64,000 nt of DNA from Methylovirgula ligni (GTDB lineage Bacteria > Pseudomonadota > Alphaproteobacteria > Rhizobiales > Beijerinckiaceae): the NCBI RefSeq assembly GCF_004135935.1, contig NZ_CP025086.1, positions 1,550,001 to 1,614,000 on the forward strand, in the 5' to 3' direction. Both the position numbers and the translations under genes were made by a program. The notes under the pieces are model-generated. The model saw nothing but the letters and a program-made list of their open reading frames with translations, was not told where the DNA came from and ran no database searches. The first letter of the stretch is position 1, and every line of letters starts with the position of its first letter. Below are positions 42,786-51,088 of the stretch, one piece after another.

Positions 42786-43603
42786 GCCGCGGTTGCCTCG
42801 ACCTCTGGCTGCTGAGCGGCGGCCGCCAGCGCTTCCTTCGCCTCGCGCACCCGGTCGGCCCAGTGGATAATCTCAAAACGGCCGTCGAAATGCTCGACGA
42901 GCGCGGTGCAGCTCTCGACCCAATCGCCGGTATTCATGTAGCGCACGCCGAAATCGTCGTGAATCACGGCATGGTGGATATGGCCGCAGATGATGCCGAA
43001 GACGTCGCGCCGGCGCGCCTCGCCCGAAAGCGCGGATTCGAACCGGCCGATGTGGTTGACGGCGCTCTTCACCTTCAGCTTCGCCCAGGACGACAGCGAC
43101 CAGTAATCGAGGCCGAGCCGGCGGCGGACCATGTTGAGATAAGTGTTGATCCCCAGCGCCAAATCATAAGCTCCATCGCCGAGCATGGCGAGCCAAGGCG
43201 CATGCCGGACGACGAGATCGAACTGGTCGCCATGCATGACAAAATAGCGTTTGCCGTCGGCCGCTTCGTGGATCGCGGTATTCATCACATCGATGCCGCC
43301 GAAATTGTGCCCGACGTAATCGCGCATGAACTCGTCGTGGTTGCCGGGTATATAGATGATCTTGACGCCTTTGTGGACGCGTTTCAACAGCTTGCGCACG
43401 ACATTGTTGTGCGACTCCGGCCAGTACCAGCCGGATTTCAAGCGCCAGCCGTCGATGACATCACCGACGAGATAGATCGTATCGACTTCGCAATGCTTGA
43501 GAAAATCGAGCAGGAGACCCGCCTGGCAACCTTTTGTTCCCAAATGTAGATCGGACAGAAAAAGTGTCCGGACCGCGATGCTGTCGAGGTGCTTTTTCGC
43601 CAC
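42782..43603 (-). CDS. Calcineurin-like metallophosphatase, UDP-2,3-diacylglucosamine diphosphatase-like
   Basis: A 273-residue metallophosphoesterase. All metal-binding blocks are present: FLSDLHLGTKG, YLVGDVIDGW, YIPGNHDEF, HGDQFD and CGHIHHA. The family (COG2908) includes LpxH, which removes UMP from UDP-2,3-diacylglucosamine in lipid A synthesis; this protein belongs to a longer relative group, so the substrate is uncertain. The start is GTG 43603 with GGGAG upstream. It is the first gene of a two-gene operon with the glycosyltransferase at 41736. Confidence 0.85.
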   Translation of the reverse strand: MAKKHLDSIAVRTLFLSDLHLGTKGCQAGLLLDFLKHCEVDTIYLVGDVIDGWRLKSGWYWPESHNNVVRKLLKRVHKGVKIIYIPGNHDEFMRDYVGHNFGGIDVMNTAIHEAADGKRYFVMHGDQFDLVVRHAPWLAMLGDGAYDLALGINTYLNMVRRRLGLDYWSLSSWAKLKVKSAVNHIGRFESALSGEARRRDVFGIICGHIHHAVIHDDFGVRYMNTGDWVESCTALVEHFDGRFEIIHWADRVREAKEALAAAAQQPEVEATAA

Positions 43604-43728
43604 GGTTCCGACTCCCGTTAAGACGTCTTGTCCTTGGCCGAGTCGAGTTGCACTTTAATGACAGTTTTCCCTCTCTCCTCATGAACTTACGTGGTTTTCG
43701 GGGGGCGGGATGATCCTCACGGTGCACG

Positions 43729-43765
43729 CAAAAGAAAAGCGCCGGAGGGTTGCCCCTCCGGCGCT
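43729..43765 (-). terminator. Intrinsic terminator of the porin gene
   Basis: AGCGCCGGAGGG and CCCTCCGGCGCT form a perfect 12-bp stem around TTGC (43738-43765). On the minus strand it is followed by TTTTCTTTT (43737-43729). It lies 26 bp after the porin stop codon. Confidence 0.9.
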
Positions 43766-43790
43766 CTGATTTCAGGCTCTTGCGAGCGGC

Positions 43791-45323
43791 TTAGAAGAAC
43801 CAGGCCGTGCCGAGCCAGATGTCGTCTTCGCTCAGCTTGTAGCCACCCCAGTTGGTGGCCCACGTATGGCCGAATTCAGCCTGCAGGGCCATCCAAGGCG
43901 TCAACTGATAGCGGGCAAAGCCAATGATGCTCTCGTTGTCCTTGACCAAGCCATCTGCCGTGCCGATGCTCCATTCGGCGGCTGTCGGGTTCAGCTGGCT
44001 GACACCCCAGCTCGCGCCGAAGGTGAACTTATCCCAGGTATACGAACCCTGGACGTAGCCGCCCTCGCTCTTGCGCGGATCGCCGAAGCTGTCGAAGCCG
44101 CTCAGGAAGAGACCGGTCGTGCCGAGACCTTCGCCATAATAGCCATAGGCCACGAAGCTGAAGCCCGCGACGTCCAACTTGCCGAAGCCGTCCACGCCCC
44201 AGCTGTTGGCGCTGGTACCCGTCGGCCCGAAGATCTCCGAGCCGGTAGCTGGGTCGTTCTTCTGTTGCTGCCACACACCGTCGCCGGACAGGGTCAGGCC
44301 GACGCCGGGCGCAATATTGCCCTTCCACTTGATCTGGGCCTGAACCTGCGGCAGCTCATGGCCGGTGTAGGTGGTGGAGGTATAAATGCCACCCGTCGAA
44401 TCCAGCGGTGTAAAGGCGCCGATCGACGCCGTGAAGCCGTTGAAGTCCGGCGTCGTGTAGGTCACCTGCGGGATCCAGTCCGCATAGACATAGCCCACGC
44501 CGATACGGCCGAGCGACGTATTGCTCGGCGCATTAGTCGTCAGCGGCGAGCCAAGGCCGAGCAGGGTCGCGTCGTTCAGGATCGCGTCCGAGCCGAAGAG
44601 GCCGAGATCGCGGCCGATCTTGACCGAGCCGAAGGTCGGCGTGCCGACCGTGCCGAAGACCTGGCGGAGATCGATGCCGGGCGTGCCGAGGGCGACCGGC
44701 GAGCCGCCGCCGTTGGCGTTCGCGGAATTCGGATACACGTTATTGCCGCCGGTATAGGCGCCGATCGTGAAGCCGAGGTCATAGCCCATCTGGTTGGTCG
44801 CGATCGAGAGCACGATGGCGCTCGGCAGCAGGCCCGCCTGGATGGAGTTATAAGGCTGGTTCGGGCTGGCCGTCACAAGGCCGCCAGTCATGTGGCTCGT
44901 AGCGTTTCGATTGCCGCCGGCATAGGCGTCGAAGGTCTCGTCGGCGCCGAACACGAGGTCGCCGGAGATCTTCACATCGATCGCGCCGACTTCACCTTCC
45001 TTGGTGACGAGGCCCGGGATGTGGAAGCCGATGCCCTTGTCGAGGCGGGTGAGATAGCGGTCGTCCGGAACGACGACGACGCCGTCCTTCGAGTAGTGGC
45101 GCGGCCGGCCCATCTCGGCCTTTTCGGCCGCATGGCGGGTCTTCAGCTTGGAGTATTCGCCACGGGTCAGCACGCCTTTGGCGCGCAATTGATCAAGCAA
45201 TTGATCGGTCACGTCCGCGCGAGCCTGGCCGATCGCGGCCATGCCCATCGCCGCCGCCGCTGCAAACACGACCATCCGCGCAAGGCGGCCGCTGCGGCGA
45301 GACTCGGATGGAGTTTTTATCAT
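43791..45323 (-). CDS. Outer-membrane porin
   Basis: A 510-residue outer-membrane beta-barrel protein. The signal peptide ends with QARA at 33-36, followed by a short N-terminal helix region (VTDQLLDQLRAKGVLTRGEYSKL). Then come alternating amphipathic strands rich in Gly, Tyr and Thr, ending in WLGTAWFF: the terminal phenylalanine is the usual barrel-assembly signal. The N-terminal linker is typical of porins in Hyphomicrobiales. It likely lets small solutes through the outer membrane. ATG 45323 is preceded by GGGGGAC. A strong terminator ends the gene, so it is monocistronic and probably highly expressed. Confidence 0.85.
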   Translation of the reverse strand: MIKTPSESRRSGRLARMVVFAAAAAMGMAAIGQARADVTDQLLDQLRAKGVLTRGEYSKLKTRHAAEKAEMGRPRHYSKDGVVVVPDDRYLTRLDKGIGFHIPGLVTKEGEVGAIDVKISGDLVFGADETFDAYAGGNRNATSHMTGGLVTASPNQPYNSIQAGLLPSAIVLSIATNQMGYDLGFTIGAYTGGNNVYPNSANANGGGSPVALGTPGIDLRQVFGTVGTPTFGSVKIGRDLGLFGSDAILNDATLLGLGSPLTTNAPSNTSLGRIGVGYVYADWIPQVTYTTPDFNGFTASIGAFTPLDSTGGIYTSTTYTGHELPQVQAQIKWKGNIAPGVGLTLSGDGVWQQQKNDPATGSEIFGPTGTSANSWGVDGFGKLDVAGFSFVAYGYYGEGLGTTGLFLSGFDSFGDPRKSEGGYVQGSYTWDKFTFGASWGVSQLNPTAAEWSIGTADGLVKDNESIIGFARYQLTPWMALQAEFGHTWATNWGGYKLSEDDIWLGTAWFF

Positions 45324-45558
45324 TAATGTCCCCCTGAGAACTATTATTGAGTCGCGTTATTCCGGAAACCGATCCTAGAGATTTTCCCAAATCGGTCGAT
45401 AGGCTCTGCGTCTATCCAACGCATTTGGCGGGGCTATGTGATAAATCCGCGACAGAAAGGCGGATCAGCAATGCAAAAATCAACGATCCCGTCTATGTGC
45501 CGGGCGCGGAAGGCTTAAATCGTAAAGAAGAACTTAAAAACGCGGCCGTTTCGGGCGT

Positions 45559-45990
45559 CTAGAAGGAGCCCGCGGGGCGTGGGCCTGGGGACATCGCGGG
45601 GCGCGGCTGCGCCGAATCATGTGTGTAGCTGCTCGTTCCGCCGGCCGCGCCAACGCCGCCCTGGTAAGGCACGAGGGTGTTCTGATCCATCTCCAGGCAG
45701 GTCAGCATTTCGACATAGCTCGGGATGGGATGCGGCGGGACGCAGCCGCGCCGGCTCGTGGCCTTGAACTTCGACCATTTCTGGCCGAGCTGCGTGCGCG
45801 CCTCCTTCTCGTCCAGCATACAGTTGCGATAGGTCTCCTTGGGATCGTTCATGCCGTAGTCCTGCGCCGCGCGGCAGGTTCGCCCGATATCGAGGACCGG
45901 CACCTGATTGACCGCATAGGCCGCGCGGCTGGCGAGCGCCGGGGCGAGCAAACCGAGGAAGACGAGAGAAGCAAAGGTGAGGATGCGCAA
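45559..45990 (-). CDS. Small secreted protein with conserved cysteines
   Basis: A 143-residue protein with a signal peptide (about 26 residues). The mature part has four cysteines (GRTCRAAQDYG, RNCMLDEKEAR, RRGCVPP, LTCLEM), with spacing that suggests two disulphides. The last 30 residues are rich in Pro, Gly and Ser. Similar small Cys proteins, with a CRxA..YG and C...E.xAR pattern, occur in Hyphomicrobiales without a function. The start is TTG 45990 with GGAG eight bases upstream. It stands alone upstream of the porin. Confidence 0.7.
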   Translation of the reverse strand: MRILTFASLVFLGLLAPALASRAAYAVNQVPVLDIGRTCRAAQDYGMNDPKETYRNCMLDEKEARTQLGQKWSKFKATSRRGCVPPHPIPSYVEMLTCLEMDQNTLVPYQGGVGAAGGTSSYTHDSAQPRPAMSPGPRPAGSF

Positions 45991-46075
45991 GGTCAGAACT
46001 CCAGCCGTCAGACTGCTTAACCTAATTTAGCGCTGCCGAACTGCAACACTGCGCCAAAAAAGAGTTGAGCACCCA

Positions 46076-46089
46076 ATCCGGCGCCGGAT
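46076..46089. repeat. Short GC-rich palindrome in an intergenic region
   Basis: ATCCGGCGCCGGAT is a perfect 14-bp palindrome in the 293-bp gap between divergent genes (45990 and 46284). Apart from an upstream GTTAACTTTTTGTTATC stretch nothing else stands out there. Confidence 0.4.
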
Positions 46090-46283
46090 TTCAAGCCGTC
46101 CGATCGCGCTTCTCGCCCGGAAGTCCAGCCAGTGAAGCTTGGGCCGGTAAGGTACGGATCAGCCTTTCGGTCTTAAATCGCCGGCGCCGGGAACGGGAAC
46201 GCCGCGGCGCCGTTCTCCTGGCAGGGGCCCCGCGTTAACTTTTTGTTATCGCGACGCGGAGCATCCTCGGGGTGGAGGCTCCA

Positions 46284-46553
46284 ATGATTGGGCTTGGGCT
46301 TATCTCTTTCGCTTTCGGCGTCGCGCTCGCAACGCGCTACCAGTTTCTGATCCTCGGCGTGGTCACCTTCGCCGGCCTCGTCGCGATCGCGGCCTTCGCC
46401 CATGTGGCGGCACTTCCGGCGATGAGCGGCGTGCTTGCCGGGCTCTTGTTCGCCATAAGCCTGCAGGTCGGCTATCTCGCGGGGACGCTGATTTTCGATG
46501 TATGCGCGCCGCTCGTTCGGGCGCCGGTCCGCATGCAGCGCCGCTCGCGTTAA
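46284..46553 (+). CDS. Small membrane protein (89 residues)
   Basis: ATG 46284 has GGAGG five bases upstream and is preferred over the in-frame GTG at 46272. The protein is three hydrophobic helices (about residues 3-18, 21-42 and 46-70) with a basic C-terminal tail (RAPVRMQRRSR). I do not recognise a family. It converges with the response regulator gene 58 bp downstream. Confidence 0.65.
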   Translation: MIGLGLISFAFGVALATRYQFLILGVVTFAGLVAIAAFAHVAALPAMSGVLAGLLFAISLQVGYLAGTLIFDVCAPLVRAPVRMQRRSR

Positions 46554-46611
46554 ATTTCTCTGCATCGGATTTCTCCGAAAACCGCCGCGCACCTTTCGGT
46601 CCGATGCGATC

Positions 46612-47229
46612 TCAAGCCTGACGGTTCTGCAGCGAAAAGCGGATGAGGTCGGTGGTGCGCTCAAGGCCGAGCTTTTCCTTGAGGCGCGAGCAGGAATTCG
46701 CCACCGTCTTGTAGGCAATGCCGAACGTATTGGCGATTTCGAGCAGACTCTTGCCTTCGCCGAGCAGGCGTAGAATCTCCATTTCGCGATTGCTGAGTTT
46801 TTGCAACGGGTCTTCCTCGTTCGAGGCGGAGAAGACAAGTTCGTTGGCGGCTTCGCGGTCGACGTAGCGTTGCCCCGCAGCGACGCGCTTGACGGCAGTG
46901 ATCAATTCGTCGGCCGGCGCGCTCTTGCTGACATAGCCCGAGGCGCCGCCGCGCAGCGCGCGGGAAACATATCCCGCTTCCGAGTACATGGTGAACATGA
47001 CGATGCGCGTCGTCTTGTTCTCGTTCTTCAGCCGCTGCAAAAGCTCAAGCCCGCTGCTGCCGTTGAGATTGATATCGAGCACGATGATGTCGGGCGATTC
47101 GCTGCGCAGTTTCGACAAGCCCTGCTGGGCGGTTCCGGCCTCGACGACCTCGGAGCCGGGGATGGTGCCGAGCAGCCGGCGCACGCCTTCGCGCACGATC
47201 CCATGATCGTCGATCACAAGAATCTTCAT
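46612..47229 (-). CDS. NarL/FixJ-family response regulator
   Basis: A 205-residue two-domain regulator. The receiver domain (1-120) has the acidic pair Asp7-Asp8, the phosphorylation site Asp52 in IIVLDINLNG, Thr in FTMYSE and Lys in VSKSAP. The C-terminal LuxR-type helix-turn-helix (about 140-200) reads LSNREMEILRLLGEGKSLLEIANTFGIAYKTV. It is phosphorylated by the upstream histidine kinase, whose stop overlaps this start by four bases. Target genes are not evident. The HTH is a little unusual in having NTFGIAYKTVANSCSR in the recognition region. Confidence 0.9.
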   Translation of the reverse strand: MKILVIDDHGIVREGVRRLLGTIPGSEVVEAGTAQQGLSKLRSESPDIIVLDINLNGSSGLELLQRLKNENKTTRIVMFTMYSEAGYVSRALRGGASGYVSKSAPADELITAVKRVAAGQRYVDREAANELVFSASNEEDPLQKLSNREMEILRLLGEGKSLLEIANTFGIAYKTVANSCSRLKEKLGLERTTDLIRFSLQNRQA

Positions 47230-48584
47230 TGCGCCGCGATCCCTTGCACGAATTCGGCCTCTTCCTCGCCCGGCAGCGGCAGGCGGGCGGTGACCACGAC
47301 GCCGGGGCCGTCGCGGCGGTTTTCGACCGTCAACGTGCCGCCGAGCAAAACGGCGCGCTCCTTCATTCCGATCAACCCAAATCCCCCCGAAGCATTGTTG
47401 GCGTCGAAACCGGCCCCGTCATCCGTTACGCGCGCGACGAGAAAGCCGCTCGCATAAAGCTCTTCGATCGAAATCTCGATCCGCGACGGGCGCGAATGTT
47501 TCACCGCATTGTTCAGGCTTTCGCGGACGATGCTGTAGAGCGCGCCGTCGACGCGCGGCCCCCAGGTCCGGTCGGGCGTATTGATCTTGTAGGCGATCTC
47601 CGGACGCCGCGTCTTCCAATAGGAGACAAGATTGTCGATGGCGCTGGCGAGGCCGAGCGCATGCAGGCCGGAGGGGCGAAGCTGGCCGAGGATCGCCTTG
47701 ACGTTGCGTTTCATCTCGGCGACGGCGCCGCGGACCGCATGGGCGCGCTCGACGATGGCGGGATAATCCTTGGTCTGTGCCAGCTCGCGGATCGTCATCG
47801 CATCGACGTCGACGGAAAACAAAAGCGGACTCACGTCGTCGTGCAGATTGCGCGCGAGTTCGATGCGCTCCTCCTCTTGCACGGTTTCGAGCTGTTCGTG
47901 CAGGCGGTGGTTGCGGTACTCCATCTCGGTCAGGCGCACCGCCATATCGTTGAAGCCGGCGCTGAGCTTGGCCAATTCGCGCGGCGTGAAGATCGGCACC
48001 CGCGCCCGGTAATCGCCGTTGCCGATCCGCGCGAAGCCATGCGTCAGTTCCTCGAGCGGGCGCAGCGCGCGGCCGAGCATGAAATAAAGGACGAGCAGGC
48101 AGGTGCTGGCAAAGATCGCGAGCAGGAACAGGAGATTCTTGGCGTCGTCCCAGAGGCCGGCGACGTCGTTGTGCGCGTCGGTCTCGAGCCGCAGCGCGCC
48201 GGCGCTTTTCAAGGCTGCCGGCAGATCGACGGTCGCGACATGCGGCGGCCCGGCGAGAATATTGAAGAGGAAAGGCGGGACAGTATGGGCCGGCGGCGTC
48301 AGGATCGAATGCAGCTGGCTGTCGTCGGCGCGCTGCAGGGTGGCGCGGACATTCCGGTCGCCGTTGAAATTGGCGACGATATGCTCGAGCCGCCAGCTAG
48401 GCTGGGTGATGCCGTCGGACTCATCGGCGGCATTGGCGACGGCTCGCTGCCCGGCGGCGAGCGCGGCACTCATATCCATCTCGACCTTCTCGTAGGTACG
48501 CCAGAAGACCAGAAGCGTGCTCAGCGCCAGAGTCGCGAGAAAAATGGCGGCGATAGAGCGTACGAGCAGGAGACGCAGCGGCAA
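47226..48584 (-). CDS. NarX/DesK-type sensor histidine kinase
   Basis: A 452-residue membrane sensor. Helix one (8-28) and helix two (150-170) flank a periplasmic domain of about 120 residues. A HAMP domain follows (171-225), then a HisKA_3 dimerisation helix with the phospho-accepting His248 in ARNLHDDVSPLLF, and an ATPase domain with RESLNNAVKHS (N box), DDGAGF and GGFGLIGMKERA (G box). It forms a two-component pair with the NarL-type regulator. The stimulus is unknown. Start TTG 48584 lies four to five bases after GAGGG. Confidence 0.9.
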   Translation of the reverse strand: MPLRLLLVRSIAAIFLATLALSTLLVFWRTYEKVEMDMSAALAAGQRAVANAADESDGITQPSWRLEHIVANFNGDRNVRATLQRADDSQLHSILTPPAHTVPPFLFNILAGPPHVATVDLPAALKSAGALRLETDAHNDVAGLWDDAKNLLFLLAIFASTCLLVLYFMLGRALRPLEELTHGFARIGNGDYRARVPIFTPRELAKLSAGFNDMAVRLTEMEYRNHRLHEQLETVQEEERIELARNLHDDVSPLLFSVDVDAMTIRELAQTKDYPAIVERAHAVRGAVAEMKRNVKAILGQLRPSGLHALGLASAIDNLVSYWKTRRPEIAYKINTPDRTWGPRVDGALYSIVRESLNNAVKHSRPSRIEISIEELYASGFLVARVTDDGAGFDANNASGGFGLIGMKERAVLLGGTLTVENRRDGPGVVVTARLPLPGEEEAEFVQGIAAQ

Positions 48585-48704
48585 CGAACCCTCGCAAGCA
48601 ACCGTCGGGAAATTGTCTACCCAAATGGTTCCATTATCCCCTTATAGCAGGTTGGCGCACCGCGGGTCTTCCCCAATTTTACCGGAAGGTGAAGGCGGCA
48701 CCCG

Positions 48705-49949
48705 CTACTCGCCGATGATGTAGCCGATGCTATTGGCGAGGTCGTCGAGACCGTCGAGCTGGTCGCTGTTGCTGAGGATCGAGACGCAGAACCATCTGCC
48801 GTCCTTCTGGCGGACGATCTCGTTATAGGACGTATAGCCGGGAACCGAGCCGGAATGGCTGAAGACGGTGCTGTCGTCCTTCTCCTCGTAAAACCAGCCC
48901 ATGCCGTAATAGAGGGTCGGCGAAACCCGCGCCTGGCCGGAAAGCATGGCGTCGCGGACGGCGGCCGGCACGATCTTCGGGTCCATCAGCGCCTTGTCCC
49001 AGGCGAAGAGGTCGAGCGCGGTGCTGACGGCATCGGCACTCCCCTTCAGCCAGTCCGGATGAGTGAAGGCCGGCCGCAGGCGGCGGCCATAATCCGGCAG
49101 TGCCAATGTCGCCGACTGCACCTTCAGCGCCGCCGAGATCGGGGCCGACAGGGTGGAGGCGTCGGGGTCGAAAGTGGCCTGCTGATCGTCGATGAACCGT
49201 GTGTTGGCCATGCCTGCAGGCTCGAAGATCCGCCGGCGCAGCAGGTCGTGATAGGTCTGCGGGCGTGTCTGGCCGGGCTGGAGGCTCTGCTCCATCAACT
49301 CAGCGAGCAGGAAGTAATTGGTGTTGCTGTAGTCGAAATCGTCCGATTGCTCGGACGGCGGCTGCGTTTCGATGTCGTGAAACAGCGCGCTGTCGCTGAT
49401 TGGCTGCCAGGGGTCTGCGCCATCCGGCGGCCGTCGGGTGAAATTCGGCAGGTTGGACCGCATCGTCAGCAGGCGGCCGACGGTCAGCCAGGGTTGCGCC
49501 TTCCAATACTGGCCATCGCCAAAAACCGCGGAAAGCGGCGTCGCGAGCGAAAGCTTCGTCCCGGAATGCCCGACAACGGCGCCGCTGCGGATCATCTCCA
49601 GGGCGGCCGCGGCGGTGAACTGCTTGGTGATCGAGCCGATTTCGTAGAGCGTGTTGCCGGTGACGGGCTTGCCGTCGCTCGAGCCATAGCCTTTCGCTGC
49701 CACCAGCCGGCCATCGATGCCGATCGAGAGACTGAGGCTCGGCAGCGTCGCCTCGTCGGCGCCATTCAGCTCGCGGAAATGGGCGACGATCTGGTCTATC
49801 TGTGCGGATTTGGCCGCAGACCAGGATTGGGCGTGGACGGGAGCCGCGGTCACAGAGATAAACAGGAGGCAGCCGCCAAGCCGGCGCAAGAAGCCGGGCG
49901 ATATTTCGCGGGCCCGGGAGCGAGCCCGAAATTTCAGCCGCTGGTCCAT
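48705..49949 (-). CDS. Secreted serine beta-lactamase-fold hydrolase (class C/EstB type)
   Basis: A 414-residue protein with a signal peptide (cleavage near Ala40). The beta-lactamase-fold motifs are SITK (Ser106 to Lys109), YSN (Tyr207 to Asn209) and HSG in VFSHSGSVPGY. These are the three active-site elements of the class C beta-lactamase, DD-peptidase and EstB esterase family. It probably works in the periplasm on peptidoglycan peptides or esters; true resistance function is not implied. ATG 49949 follows GGAG. The signal has arginines near its start but no clear twin-arginine motif. Confidence 0.88.
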   Translation of the reverse strand: MDQRLKFRARSRAREISPGFLRRLGGCLLFISVTAAPVHAQSWSAAKSAQIDQIVAHFRELNGADEATLPSLSLSIGIDGRLVAAKGYGSSDGKPVTGNTLYEIGSITKQFTAAAALEMIRSGAVVGHSGTKLSLATPLSAVFGDGQYWKAQPWLTVGRLLTMRSNLPNFTRRPPDGADPWQPISDSALFHDIETQPPSEQSDDFDYSNTNYFLLAELMEQSLQPGQTRPQTYHDLLRRRIFEPAGMANTRFIDDQQATFDPDASTLSAPISAALKVQSATLALPDYGRRLRPAFTHPDWLKGSADAVSTALDLFAWDKALMDPKIVPAAVRDAMLSGQARVSPTLYYGMGWFYEEKDDSTVFSHSGSVPGYTSYNEIVRQKDGRWFCVSILSNSDQLDGLDDLANSIGYIIGE

Positions 49950-50437
49950 AACGCTCCAGAAGCAAACGTCAGGCCTTTGATGCACGCCAGCCGGAACGCC
50001 TCTACCGCGGCGCGCAAAACAAAAAGATGAGCGAATGCGCAAGCTTGCGCAAGCCATAACCCGGTGTGCAGCCCGGACTTTTCCGCTGTAAATCAAGTAC
50101 GAAGGAAGATTTCCGCGCGAGTCTCACGCTTTGGGGGCATTTCGCCCGATTGGCTCAGAGACTTGGAAGATTATCCAAGCTTGGCTGTAAAAACTTCCCG
50201 GATTTTTTCGCCAAATATTCCATAAACCTCTGGCGAAATAAGAACTTTTCCTCGATCACGAAAAAGTTAACGTCCCCCGGAGCACGACGACGAGGCCAGC
50301 CGACACGCTTACAGGACTTCGGGGCAGCAACGACAGTGCCGTCCTGAAGGGCCCGGATCTCTGATCCGGATGCCCCCTACTTTGGGTGTTTCCCGTTCGA
50401 CGGGAAACACCCGCTTTGTTTGGAGTTGGCTACGGGA
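49950..50437. other. 488-bp intergenic region with several hairpins, no gene
   Basis: No credible coding region is seen; a 93-codon plus-strand frame at 50066 has no ribosome binding site or family likeness. It holds several inverted repeats: CTTGGA/TCCAAG (50162-50179), TTTCGCCA/TGGCGAAA (50206-50238), CCGGATC/GATCCGG (50353-50369) and a strong one at 50384-50412. It separates the 5' end of the beta-lactamase-fold gene from the 3' end of the Dps gene. An unannotated small RNA is possible. Confidence 0.5.
50384..50412. terminator. Hairpin after the Dps gene
   Basis: GGGTGTTTCCCG and CGGGAAACACCC are perfect 12-bp arms around TTCGA. It lies 25 bp after the Dps stop on the minus strand. On the plus strand GCTTTGTTT follows, so a plus-strand transcript from the gap could also end here. 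Confidence 0.6.
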
Positions 50438-50980
50438 CTAAGCCGAATGCGGTGGGATGCGGCTCGCTTCGGCCAGGAACCAGGTCCGCCGCTCGGTCTC
50501 GTCGATATAGATTTCGAGCTGGCTCGTCGTCGCCACGTCGCCATGTTCCTCGGCGACCTCGTGCGCCCCGCGCAGACTCTTGGCGAGCGTGGCATTGTCT
50601 TCGCGCAACTCGGCGAGCATATCCTGCGGGTCGACGAAGGGCGCGTCATTGTCGAGAATGCGCTGGTTGCGGGAGATCTCGCCGATCGAATGCAGCGTCA
50701 GGCCGCCGACCTTGCGGACCCGTTCGGCGATCACGTCCGTCATCGCGAAAATCTGGTCGGATTGCTCGTCGAGCAGCAGGTGATAATCGCGGAAATGCGG
50801 TCCGCTCATATGCCAATGGAAGTTCTTGGTCTTGAGATAGAGCGCAAACACGTCGGCAAGGGCAAGGTTGAGCGCGGCGGCTATATCGCGCACTGCATTG
50901 GAGCCGAAGCCGGAGGGCGTCGACAACGCCGGGGGGACTGCATTCGCGCCGCTTTTTTTTGAGCCGGATTTATTGGCCAT
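50438..50980 (-). CDS. dps: Dps-family ferritin-like DNA-protection protein
   Basis: A 180-residue protein of the Dps/bacterioferritin-like family. The ferroxidase site region reads NFHWHMSGPHFRDYHLLLDEQSDQIF, followed by AERVRKVGG and a helical bundle to the end. The N-terminal 25 residues are basic and Ser/Lys-rich, which often helps DNA binding. Dps dodecamers oxidise Fe(II) with peroxide and shield DNA. ATG 50980 is placed six bases after AGGAG. Stress-protein neighbours (FUSC and HdeD proteins) lie upstream. Confidence 0.9.
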   Translation of the reverse strand: MANKSGSKKSGANAVPPALSTPSGFGSNAVRDIAAALNLALADVFALYLKTKNFHWHMSGPHFRDYHLLLDEQSDQIFAMTDVIAERVRKVGGLTLHSIGEISRNQRILDNDAPFVDPQDMLAELREDNATLAKSLRGAHEVAEEHGDVATTSQLEIYIDETERRTWFLAEASRIPPHSA

Positions 50981-51088
50981 TCCCATCTCCTCTTTCGCCA
51001 CAGACGGCAACACACAAAGACTGGCCGTCGTGGTACGGGGGGCGCGGCCGCTTGACGAAGCCTCATTTAATGCGGCCGCTGGACGGTT

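Noticed and set aside
45347-45562. A 71-codon plus-strand frame in the porin upstream region
   Set aside because: No ribosome binding site or family likeness; the stretch is more likely the porin promoter region.
48705-49949. Beta-lactamase resistance gene
   Set aside because: The SxxK, YSN and HSG motifs are shared with peptidases and esterases; nothing shows antibiotic hydrolysis.
50066-50347. A 93-codon plus-strand frame in the gap before the Dps gene
   Set aside because: No ribosome binding site, and several hairpins cross it.
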